From positions 1 through 22,948 of the IMG/VR virus record IMGVR_UViG_3300005833_000020: a stretch of 22,948 nucleotides of DNA; one strand, written 5' to 3'. The notes under the pieces are model-generated. The model did no database searches, had not been told where the DNA came from, and saw only the letters and a list, made by a program, of their open reading frames with translations. This stretch comes from a virus. Shown here in pieces: positions 5,956 to 11,866 of this stretch. The translations under genes and the position numbers were made by a program. Numbering within the stretch: position 1 is the stretch's first letter; every line of letters starts with the position of its first letter.

Positions 5956-7887
5956 GTGACGATTACTCTGCCTAGCACTAGCAATGTCTTAGGGCTAGGC
6001 TTTCCGCCGTTTATTGATCCTTTAGCTAGTGGTAATGTTGACAATATTCATCGAGTATTCGTCATTCAAGCATGTGCCTTTGCAGGTTCAAGTAGTAATA
6101 CAGCTACTAGTAGCTCATTCATTCCTGCAAAGAATGAGCTACTAGTAGCTTGTGTATCTTTAGATTCTAGCGCTTCTACAGACCCTCTTTCGACATGTTC
6201 TGATTCTCTTGGTGGAACATGGACTAGAAATAGAAATTGTGCTTCTGGTGATGGCGACACCCCGAGCGCTAGTGGTGCTGCTAGTGTTTTTACCAGACCA
6301 GTTGGTATCAATGATGTTACTGCCATGACGGTAACTGCTAGTGGTGATGTTGCTCTATGTGGTGCAATTTCCTTTGTGGTATATAGGGTTTCAACACGTG
6401 ATGGATCACTTCCCCTAACTGGTGCTACTGGTCACGGAACATCAAGTGCAAACAAGTTTACTGCTGCCTTAACGTCAACCTTTGATTACTCTACATTATT
6501 ATTGGCCGCTCTTGACTGGGGAGCGTTAGGCGCTCCTTCATCTCCTGAACTTACTTATATTAGTGGTACTCAAGGCGGTTTCATTTCATGGATTCAAGGC
6601 TATAGATACTTGGGTCCAAAGGGTGCGCAGTCTGTAACAATAGATGGCTTTGGTACTTCTACGACCGAATGGCGCTGGGCTGCTCTTGAAATTTATGCAG
6701 GTCAAAGTGTAGAACAAACAGTTATAGCAAACGTTATTGTCGATGGAATTGTTGGTTCTGGTGGTCCTTCTAGCGATGTAACCGCTACTGTTACAGCCGG
6801 TTCCAGTGTCATTGGTGTGAGTGGTGATATTGGAGCCGTAACCCAAGCAATCACAGCCGGTTCCAACGTCATTGGCGTGAGCGGTGACGTTGGAACTGTA
6901 ACTCAAGCAATCACAGTCGGTTCCAGTGTCGTTGGTGTAAGCGGTGACGTTGGAACTGTAACTCAAGCAGTCACAGTCGGTTTCAGTGTTATTGGTGTCG
7001 TTGGCACGATTGGTGTTGTAACTGCTACTGAGACAGCGACTCACAGTGTTGTTGGTTCTATCGGTGGTGCGCAGCCTCAAGGTCAAATTACTCAAACGCT
7101 AACTGCTGCAAGCACTGTTGTGGGAACAGTGCAGACGTTCGGTGCAGTAACCCAAGCAATCACAGTCGGTTCTAGTGTCGTTGGGATTGTTGCCAAGACA
7201 GGTGTTGTAACCGCTACTGAGACAGCGGCTCACAGCGTTGTTGGTTCCGTTATCTCTGGTGTAACGGGTTCCGTAACTGCAGTAGAGACAGCAGCGAGTA
7301 CGATTGTCGGCGCTGTTGCAGCGTTTGGTGCAGTGACTCAAACGCTAACTGCTGCAAGCACTGTTGTTGGAGTTGTTGCTAAGAGCGGTGTTGTAACTGC
7401 TACTGAGACAGCGGGTTACAACGTTGTTGGGTCTACGACCGCAGGTGTGATCGGCCAGGTCACACAAACGATCATTGCTGGCGCTTCGGTCGCTGGCCTG
7501 TGTGGTGCCCTCGGAAACGCCTCTCCTGCAATCGCTGCGGGCGCAACGGTGACGGCCCGGACCGATGGCACGGGGAGCGTGATCGCTAGCGTTGCAAGCG
7601 TGTACACGGTAGTAGCGCAGCGTGCCATCTCGACTCCGGTCAGTGCTCCTATCTCTATTAGCGCTATTGTCATTGCTTACGTTGTTGGTACGTATGGTTA
7701 TAGTCGAATCGGTACAGATTCACCCGGAATCGCTTATGCCGCAGTCGGTTCCAGTAATGGTCCTTACGGGACAGCAGATTCTAAAACAGATGCGCCACAT
7801 GGCCATGATGGAACAGGTATTCTTTCAGAAGGCTATGTAGGATCAACAGACATGCCACACGGCACTATCGGAGAAGGTGTTAGCTAA
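5956..7887 (+). CDS. Large repeat-containing virion protein (beta-sandwich plus 20-residue repeats)
   Basis: This 643-residue protein starts at GTG 5956 with an AGGTGGTG Shine-Dalgarno at 5940-5947. Residues 1 to about 250 form a lectin-like beta-sandwich ('SFIPAKNELLVACVSLD', 'DSLGGTWTRNRN', 'RWAALEIYAG'). Residues 275-562 are about 14 tandem repeats of 20 residues, some with 2-3 residue insertions, of the type V-T-Q-A-I-T-x-G-S-x-V-V-G-V. The C-terminal 80 residues are Gly-, Ser- and Asp-rich ('DAPHGHDGTGILSEGYVG'). Lack of Lys/Arg and alternating hydrophobic residues suggest an extended beta-solenoid or stalk. It ends with a TAATG overlap into the head-tail adaptor, so it is probably a head fibre or spike. 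The same repeat occurs in the distal-tail-like protein at 14421. The receptor or ligand cannot be read from the sequence. Confidence 0.85.
   Translation: MTITLPSTSNVLGLGFPPFIDPLASGNVDNIHRVFVIQACAFAGSSSNTATSSSFIPAKNELLVACVSLDSSASTDPLSTCSDSLGGTWTRNRNCASGDGDTPSASGAASVFTRPVGINDVTAMTVTASGDVALCGAISFVVYRVSTRDGSLPLTGATGHGTSSANKFTAALTSTFDYSTLLLAALDWGALGAPSSPELTYISGTQGGFISWIQGYRYLGPKGAQSVTIDGFGTSTTEWRWAALEIYAGQSVEQTVIANVIVDGIVGSGGPSSDVTATVTAGSSVIGVSGDIGAVTQAITAGSNVIGVSGDVGTVTQAITVGSSVVGVSGDVGTVTQAVTVGFSVIGVVGTIGVVTATETATHSVVGSIGGAQPQGQITQTLTAASTVVGTVQTFGAVTQAITVGSSVVGIVAKTGVVTATETAAHSVVGSVISGVTGSVTAVETAASTIVGAVAAFGAVTQTLTAASTVVGVVAKSGVVTATETAGYNVVGSTTAGVIGQVTQTIIAGASVAGLCGALGNASPAIAAGATVTARTDGTGSVIASVASVYTVVAQRAISTPVSAPISISAIVIAYVVGTYGYSRIGTDSPGIAYAAVGSSNGPYGTADSKTDAPHGHDGTGILSEGYVGSTDMPHGTIGEGVS
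6078..6150. repeat. 19-bp inverted repeat whose loop is complementary to upstream DNA
   Basis: Arms 6102-6120 and 6132-6150 are perfect inverted repeats of 19 bp around an 11-base loop. Each arm also contains the same 14-base perfect palindrome (AGCTACTAGTAGCT at 6102-6115 and 6137-6150). In addition, 6124-6132, which is mostly loop, is perfectly complementary over 9 bp to 6078-6086 (CTTTGCAGG), so the RNA could form a pseudoknot. The whole lies inside the coding sequence of the repeat-containing virion protein. The structure is directly visible; a role in frameshifting, pausing or recombination is not established. Confidence 0.85.
6778..7641 (+). repeat. Tandem 60-base coding repeat, about 14 units
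   Basis: Units begin with a Val codon and step by exactly 60 bases at 6778, 6838, 6898 and 6958, and continue with 60-, 66- or 69-base spacing to about 7641. Neighbouring units at 6838 and 6898 are nearly identical in DNA, indicating recent duplication or gene conversion. Two alternating subtypes are visible (VTQAIT/VTQTLT and VTATETA). The VTATETA subtype carries the longer linkers. Units after about 7440 are degenerate and GC-rich. The array is translated and lacks spacers, so it is not a CRISPR. Confidence 0.9.
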
Positions 7888-8714
7888 TGGTTCAGGTCGG
7901 TGGCTTGTATCGAATCACTTACGATGTTTTCGATGGAAACGGTGCTCCTGTAACTCCATCGACAATCACCCTTGCCATCCTTCTTCCTGATGGAAGTAGC
8001 GCTGGCACAACGAATTTCGGCTCTCCTGATTCCGTCGGTAAGTACCACTATGACTTTGCGTGCACTGTAGCTGGTAGGCATACAGGGGTCGTATCCACAA
8101 CTAATCCGGTAACGGTTAAAGGTTTTAGTTTCGACGTTGATTCTCTTCCGACGACTGGAATTGTTTCGCTAGCTGCCGCTAAGACTTTCTTGAATCTAGA
8201 ATTTGTCGAAACGAATATCGACAATGAATTGAGTAATTATATCTTGGTTGTTACTGATATTGTCGAGGGTCTCATCGGGCCTGTTGTGAGACAGGCAGTT
8301 TCAGAGTCTCATTCTAGCGGGCCTAGCTTGTGGTTGCGTAAACGTCCAGTAATCTCTCTTACTTCCATCGTTCCTTATCTTACTGCTGGTGTATCGTATG
8401 CAGTGAATACCCTTAAGCTTGATAAAGAAACTGGCCGTGTTCAAAGGCTTGACGGTGGCGAGTTTTCAGGTGGCCCATTCAACGTGACTTTCGTTGCCGG
8501 AAGGGAATCGGTCCCATCGAACATTCGTCATGCCTCCCTAGAAATGTTGTCTCACATATGGGAGACTCAGCGTGGGCCACGTCCGTCGTTCTTCAATATT
8601 GGTCCGGGAGTAGAGGAATCAAACGTATTCACTGTTAGCGGCAGGGAGTACTCAGTACCACGTAGGGTATTGGAGCTATTGCAGCCCACTAAACAAGGAC
8701 CATTGGTAGCATGA
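7887..8714 (+). CDS. Head-tail connector (adaptor), with an N-terminal Ig-like extension
   Basis: This 275-residue protein begins in a TAATG overlap. Residues 1 to about 88 look like an immunoglobulin-like beta domain ('YRITYDVFDGNGAPVTPS', 'GKYHYDFACTVAGRHTG'). From about residue 91 it matches the gp6/adaptor pattern: 'IVSLAAAKTFLNLE', a helix with 'NYILVVTDIVEGLIGPVV', a central beta region ('RKRPVISLTSIVPY'), 'GGPFNVTFVAGRESVP' and a C-terminal helix with 'ASLEMLSHIWETQRGP'. Adaptors dock under the portal and connect it to the tail. The usual family size is about 100-200 residues, so the extra N-terminal domain explains the length. It overlaps the next gene by ATGA. No separate stopper protein is recognised nearby. 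Confidence 0.82.
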   Translation: MVQVGGLYRITYDVFDGNGAPVTPSTITLAILLPDGSSAGTTNFGSPDSVGKYHYDFACTVAGRHTGVVSTTNPVTVKGFSFDVDSLPTTGIVSLAAAKTFLNLEFVETNIDNELSNYILVVTDIVEGLIGPVVRQAVSESHSSGPSLWLRKRPVISLTSIVPYLTAGVSYAVNTLKLDKETGRVQRLDGGEFSGGPFNVTFVAGRESVPSNIRHASLEMLSHIWETQRGPRPSFFNIGPGVEESNVFTVSGREYSVPRRVLELLQPTKQGPLVA

Positions 8715-9175
8715 GTTACATTAATGACACGTTGAATGCGCTTGCCGCTGCGGCAGAAGCATCCGTGGCGTTGACAGGTGTTACTATTTACAATGGTCCT
8801 AAGCCTTCTGGTGAATCTGACTTTGATCGCTTGTTCATCGGGACTGATTTAGATGTAACTAGTCAGCTTGCTATTGAAGGTCAGATTGATCCTAGCGGAA
8901 GTAGTGGATTCGTCACTGTTGAAAGATTCACAATTCTGTGTGTTGCGGAAGCGTGGGGTGGGACTGATGTAAACGCCTTGCGTATCAGGGTGTTTAATTA
9001 TAGAGACGCAGTACGTGAATTGCTAAGGCCTACTGTCGCAGGTGTTTTCTTGACCGTGAACGCCTTGTCTTCTGTGAACTTGGGAGCGTGGTCACTTTTC
9101 CAGACTCTGACTTCTAAGGGTCCGTATGTCGGAATGTCGCTACGTGTCGAATGCATTGCAAAGCCTACTACGTAA
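8711..9175 (+). CDS. Probable tail terminator / tail completion protein
   Basis: This 154-residue protein starts in an ATGA overlap with the adaptor. The layout fits tail terminator proteins: an N-terminal helix ('YINDTLNALAAAAEAS'), 'VTIYNGPKPSGESDFDRLFIG' (split here by family gaps), a beta strand 'FTILCVAEAWGG', a helix with 'RDAVRELLRP', and late beta strands ending in 'GMSLRVECIAK'. Terminators form a hexameric ring that caps the tail tube and lets it join the head. Its place just after the adaptor and before the major tail protein is the usual one. A stopper or other connector protein is an alternative. Confidence 0.72.
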   Translation: MSYINDTLNALAAAAEASVALTGVTIYNGPKPSGESDFDRLFIGTDLDVTSQLAIEGQIDPSGSSGFVTVERFTILCVAEAWGGTDVNALRIRVFNYRDAVRELLRPTVAGVFLTVNALSSVNLGAWSLFQTLTSKGPYVGMSLRVECIAKPTT

Positions 9176-9187
9176 GGAGATACGGTA

Positions 9188-9496
9188 ATGGTTAGTAAGA
9201 AGCTGGCGGAATTCAAAGCAGAGCTAGAAGAAGAATGGTATACATACGTTGCGACAGAGGTCATTTACATTGGTGAGGCTCGAGCTTTCAATCCTGGTGA
9301 TCCTGTTCCGGTGAGTCATGTAAACCGTGGGATTGTTAAGTCTTCTCAGGTTGTCCGTCGAGAGGATGCTCCTCCTGACTTGGAAGTTGTTGTGCCAGTT
9401 AGGGTTACGCCTCCTCCTGGTGCTACTGACATGGCAAGTCCAGAAGACATTGCAGCGGCAGAGGCTGCTAATCGTGCTGCGGGAGTGATTGAGTAA
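9188..9496 (+). CDS. Small protein of unknown function in the connector region
   Basis: This 102-residue protein has a strong AAGGAG Shine-Dalgarno (9174-9179) overlapping the previous stop. The N-terminus is a charged helix ('KKLAEFKAELEEEW'), then 'ATEVIYIGEARAFNPGDPVP' with 'SHVNRGIV', a pattern also seen in small phage proteins near connector genes. Then come a basic stretch and a Pro/Ala-rich C-terminal helix ('SPEDIAAAEAANRAAG'). I cannot assign a function. It is coupled to the next gene by TAATG. A neck or minor structural role is inferred from position only. Confidence 0.78.
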   Translation: MVSKKLAEFKAELEEEWYTYVATEVIYIGEARAFNPGDPVPVSHVNRGIVKSSQVVRREDAPPDLEVVVPVRVTPPPGATDMASPEDIAAAEAANRAAGVIE

Positions 9497-9831
9497 TGGC
9501 AACATATACGTCTGCACAGGCGATTCCAAAGACTGGACTTAACGCAACTTACAATGCAATTGCTGCAACTGACCGCGTTCCGCCAGGATGCATTCTTCAC
9601 GTAAAGAATGCAGGAGGTTCTACTACGGTTGTAACGTTGGTTACGTTGGATACTGCTGATGGCGATTTGGCTATTACGGATAGGGCCCAGGCTACTATCG
9701 CTGCAACTACTGGAATGCAGTTTATCCGTGTTCCTAACACATGGCCTTATGTTGATCCTGCTGATGGGCTTGTTGGAATCTCAACTACACCAATCACTTC
9801 CGTGACTTTCGCAATCATTTCGCTTGGCTAA
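9496..9831 (+). CDS. Small beta-rich probable structural protein
   Basis: This 111-residue protein overlaps the preceding stop by one base. It has the look of small beta-sandwich virion proteins: 'GCILHVKNAGGSTTVVTLVT' as paired strands, a Gly/Asp turn ('DTADGDLAI'), 'FIRVPNTWPYVDPADGLVGI' and a closing 'SVTFAIISLG'. Proteins with this 'L.VKN.GGS..VVT / P..W.YVDPADG.VGI' pattern accompany major tail or decoration genes in phages. Whether it decorates tail or head is unclear; lying 12 bases before the major tail protein favours the tail. There is no signal peptide or membrane segment. Confidence 0.78.
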   Translation: MATYTSAQAIPKTGLNATYNAIAATDRVPPGCILHVKNAGGSTTVVTLVTLDTADGDLAITDRAQATIAATTGMQFIRVPNTWPYVDPADGLVGISTTPITSVTFAIISLG

Positions 9832-9843
9832 GGGAGAGTAACA

Positions 9844-10425
9844 ATGCCTGGTACTACTGCAACTCCAAACATTCTTGTCGATGCGGGCTATCTGTTCTGG
9901 GCTCCGTTGGCAACGTCCATTCCTACTAATACTGTTTCCGGTTCCGTGTTCACGGATAGCTGGGCTGGACCGTGGGTTTCGCTTGGGGCAACCCAGGATG
10001 GCAGTACTTTCGAGTATGAATCTACTGTTGCTCCTATTACTGTTGCTGAATTCCTAGACCCTATTAGGTTTGCAACGACTGACCGCTCTGGTTCGTTTGC
10101 ATTCAACCTTGCTAGCTACACGCTGTCTAATCTTGCCAAGGCGCTGAATGGTTCTGCTCCTACTGTTGTAAGTGGTTCTGGTGCAACGACTTTGAGTAGG
10201 GTTCGCCCTCCCGTTCCTGGAACTGAAGTTCGTGCAATGCTTGGTTGGGAATCTCTTGACAATACTGTGCGAGCTATCTTCTACCAGACAATGAGTTCTG
10301 GCCGTATCTCGTCTGCCTACAAGAAGTCTCCTGATTTCGCTGTCATCCCATGCACTTTCAACTTTGAGGTTCCTGTTTCTGGCATTCCGTGGGAGTACTA
10401 CGGCGCCGGGGTGGCGCGCGGCTAA
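9844..10425 (+). CDS. Major tail protein (tail tube)
   Basis: This 193-residue protein would stack as rings to form the tail tube. Position supports it: after the terminator region and before the tail assembly chaperone and tape measure genes. Visible features are 'AGYLFWAPLAT', 'WVSLGATQDGSTFEYESTV' (the loop between early strands typical of tail tube folds), 'DRSGSFAFNLASYTLSNLAK' as the central strand and helix, and 'DFAVIPCTFNFEVPVSG' near the C-terminus. It has an AGGGAG Shine-Dalgarno at 9831-9836. Its stop is followed one base later by the ATG of the DUF397 gene. The call rests on gene order and fold pattern. Confidence 0.88.
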   Translation: MPGTTATPNILVDAGYLFWAPLATSIPTNTVSGSVFTDSWAGPWVSLGATQDGSTFEYESTVAPITVAEFLDPIRFATTDRSGSFAFNLASYTLSNLAKALNGSAPTVVSGSGATTLSRVRPPVPGTEVRAMLGWESLDNTVRAIFYQTMSSGRISSAYKKSPDFAVIPCTFNFEVPVSGIPWEYYGAGVARG

Positions 10426-10426
10426 G

Positions 10427-10675
10427 ATGGACGAGAATTGGTTCAAGTCGAGTTTCAGTCTTACAAGGGATTGTGTAGAGGTGAGGATTGTAATGGGTGA
10501 AGATTGGCGTATTTCTAGTTTTTGTTCCAAAAATACCTGTGTAGCTATGAGAAGCGATCTTGATGTGATTGAGATTAGGGATACAAAATCACCTGACATT
10601 CCTCCTCTGAGATTTACCCGTGATGAATGGGAAGCTTTTCTAAAGGGAGTTAGGGCAGGGGAGTTTAATGCCTAA
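10427..10675 (+). CDS. DUF397-domain protein in the tail operon
   Basis: This 82-residue protein contains the DUF397 pattern: 'DWRISSF' and 'NTCVAM' (W-x-x-SS, C-V), 'VIEIRDTKSPD' (the RD-S/T-K motif), then 'LRFTRDEWEAFLKGVRAGEF', the hallmark C-terminal helix. A partial extra copy of the N-terminal motif precedes it ('NWFKSSFS', 'DCVEV'), which supports translation from the ATG at 10427. An alternative ATG at 10493 has a better-looking AGAGGTGAGG upstream (10477-10486), but those bases also encode the conserved CVEV motif, and that start would give a plain single-domain protein of 60 residues. DUF397 proteins in actinobacterial chromosomes lie next to helix-turn-helix regulators; no such regulator is here. 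It overlaps the chaperone gene by 8 bases. Function in the phage is unknown. Confidence 0.85.
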   Translation: MDENWFKSSFSLTRDCVEVRIVMGEDWRISSFCSKNTCVAMRSDLDVIEIRDTKSPDIPPLRFTRDEWEAFLKGVRAGEFNA

Positions 10676-11132
10676 GCGTAAGCGTAGGGTTTATACTTCT
10701 CCAAAGCCAGAAGTAATGCCGGACCCTGTTGAGTTTGAACTTGATGGCATCGTGTACACGTGTCGTGAATTGGGTCCGCTGGAAATTTCAGAGATTGCCA
10801 GAATGCAAGGATTGCCAACAACCGATCCTCGCTCAATGGCTTTCATGGCGGAACTGTTTGAAACCCTTTTGGGAGTAGCGCAATATAAGACGTTCAGATT
10901 CAATGCTGGACAGTTTGAAACTCGTCCAGAGGTTTTCGTTGATATCATTCAGGGCATCTTTGAGGACTTGACGACTCGAAACCCTACCGTGCCATCCGAC
11001 TCCTCGGATGGGTTGGACACAGGCGAGATGAATTCAATGGACGACTCTTACTCGCGGGCCTTGGCACAATTGGAAGGTCGGCCAGATTTGCAGATGGCAG
11101 TGTTGCGTTCGCAAGAGGCACGGCAGAGTTAA
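10668..11132 (+). CDS. Tail assembly chaperone, upstream frame
   Basis: This 154-residue protein between the major tail gene and the tape measure has the pattern of a tail assembly chaperone: 'FELDGIVYTCRELGPLEISE' followed by helices with 'MAFMAELFETLLG' and 'EVFVDIIQGIFEDLT', then an acidic, Ser-rich tail and a final amphipathic helix. Such proteins bind the tape measure during tail assembly and commonly exist as a short and a frameshifted long form. The start ATG lies within the end of the DUF397 gene and has GGCAGGGGAG at 10653-10662. The -1 frame is open from 10964 to 11365, as expected for the long form. The family call is good. The frameshift is discussed separately. Confidence 0.85.
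   Translation: MPKRKRRVYTSPKPEVMPDPVEFELDGIVYTCRELGPLEISEIARMQGLPTTDPRSMAFMAELFETLLGVAQYKTFRFNAGQFETRPEVFVDIIQGIFEDLTTRNPTVPSDSSDGLDTGEMNSMDDSYSRALAQLEGRPDLQMAVLRSQEARQS
10979..10985 (+). other. Candidate -1 slippery heptamer AAACCCT
   Basis: In the chaperone frame the bases read A-AAC-CCT, exactly the X-XXY-YYZ pattern for -1 slippage (AAC to AAA, CCT to CCC). A shift here yields a fusion of the first 106 residues and 126 residues from the -1 frame. Against it: the chaperone frame downstream still has phage-like codons (TTG, GCA, CAA), so a later non-canonical slip such as T-TTG at 11087-11090 is possible. No downstream stimulator was identified. Confidence 0.5.
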
Positions 11133-11365
11133 CAGTTAGCGATGTATGCGACATTGCATACGTGTTCTTACTTGAAGATTTGAGAGAAAGAATTCTTTCG
11201 GATCGGCAAGTAGTTGCATTGTATCAAGTCAACAGTGCCGAAGTTGAACTGCCAAACATAGACGCAGAAGTTGAAAGATTTGACAAGTTTCTAGACTCAG
11301 AGTTTGGCAGCGCTGTCGAGGACAAGCATGGGGAACTGTTGCAGGCATTGGGGTTACGGCCATAG
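10985..11365 (+). CDS. Tail assembly chaperone, -1-frame extension (made by frameshift)
   Basis: This frame lies in -1 register to the chaperone and ends just before the next gene. From about 11129 it reads as a convincing protein: 'LTVSDVCDIAYVFLLEDLRE', 'ILSDRQVVALYQVNSAEVEL' and 'EVERFDKFLDSEFG'. It has no ATG and no good Shine-Dalgarno; the only in-frame start nearby is a GTG at 11162 without one. Expression by ribosomal frameshifting from the upstream frame is therefore the best explanation, as for the lambda G/GT pair. The part between 10985 and about 11090 is less protein-like (many Arg, Leu and Gly in mixed order), so the real junction could lie later. Coordinates give the extension after the AAACCCT site. 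Confidence 0.65.
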   Translation, partial: YRAIRLLGWVGHRRDEFNGRLLLAGLGTIGRSARFADGSVAFARGTAELTVSDVCDIAYVFLLEDLRERILSDRQVVALYQVNSAEVELPNIDAEVERFDKFLDSEFGSAVEDKHGELLQALGLRP

Positions 11366-11374
11366 GGAGATGAG

Positions 11375-11866
11375 ATGCCTGTCAATCATTTACTTGAGTT
11401 AGAATTAACAGGACCAGCGGTTAAGCAGATTCCAGAACTTGCTAGAAAACTGAAAGAGCTTGACAAGAACGTTGCGAAAGAGTTTCGAAAAGCGTTGAAG
11501 AAAGGTACTGCTGGTGCTGTTGCTGGTGCTAAACAAGCTGCTTTGAATTTACCATCACAGAATAAGTCAAAGGGAGCATCGGGCTTGCGGAGAGGAATCG
11601 CTCGCTCTATCACATCCCAAATTTCTACGTCGAGTTCTCCGCGAATTGGTATCAGGGTTTCTAAAACATCGTTGGGCCCTAAGGGCAATCTACCTAAACT
11701 TATGAACAAAGGTTCATGGAGACATCCTGTTTGGGGTAAAGATGTTTGGGTAACTCAAACATCAAGAGCAGGTTGGTTTGATGATGAAATGAGAAAGCAT
11801 AAGGAAGAGGTAGAGAAAGAGCTTAAAGATACCCTTGACATGTTTGAGAAGAGGCTGAAAGTGTAA
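11375..11866 (+). CDS. HK97 gp10-like tail protein
   Basis: This 163-residue, strongly basic protein shows the layout of the HK97 gp10-like family: an N-terminal helix ('LARKLKELDKNVAKEFRKAL'), 'GAVAGAKQAALNLPS', 'GLRRGIARSI', 'PRIGIRVSKTSLG', then 'GSWRHPVWGKDVWVTQTS' with 'GWFDDEMRKH' and a C-terminal charged helix. In other phages gp10-like proteins serve in the neck or in tail completion and their genes lie before the major tail gene. Here it lies between chaperone and tape measure, which is unusual. It has a GGGAGA Shine-Dalgarno (11366-11371) and overlaps the tape measure start by one base (TAATG), so expression is coupled to it. Confidence 0.78.
   Translation: MPVNHLLELELTGPAVKQIPELARKLKELDKNVAKEFRKALKKGTAGAVAGAKQAALNLPSQNKSKGASGLRRGIARSITSQISTSSSPRIGIRVSKTSLGPKGNLPKLMNKGSWRHPVWGKDVWVTQTSRAGWFDDEMRKHKEEVEKELKDTLDMFEKRLKV

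Noticed and set aside
6778-7641. CRISPR array or diversity-generating retroelement
   Set aside because: The repeats are contiguous, translated and without unique spacers. No reverse transcriptase or A-biased template/variable pair is present in the window.
10493-10675. Shorter DUF397 protein starting at the internal ATG 10493
   Set aside because: The upstream 22 residues contain a second partial DUF397 motif (WFKSSFS, DCVEV) that would not be kept if untranslated, and the AGAGGTGAGG there encodes that motif. It remains a possible secondary start.
11162-11365. Independent 67-codon gene starting at GTG 11162
   Set aside because: No Shine-Dalgarno lies upstream, the same frame is open back to 10964 and is already protein-like before 11162, and chaperone extensions are normally made by frameshift.
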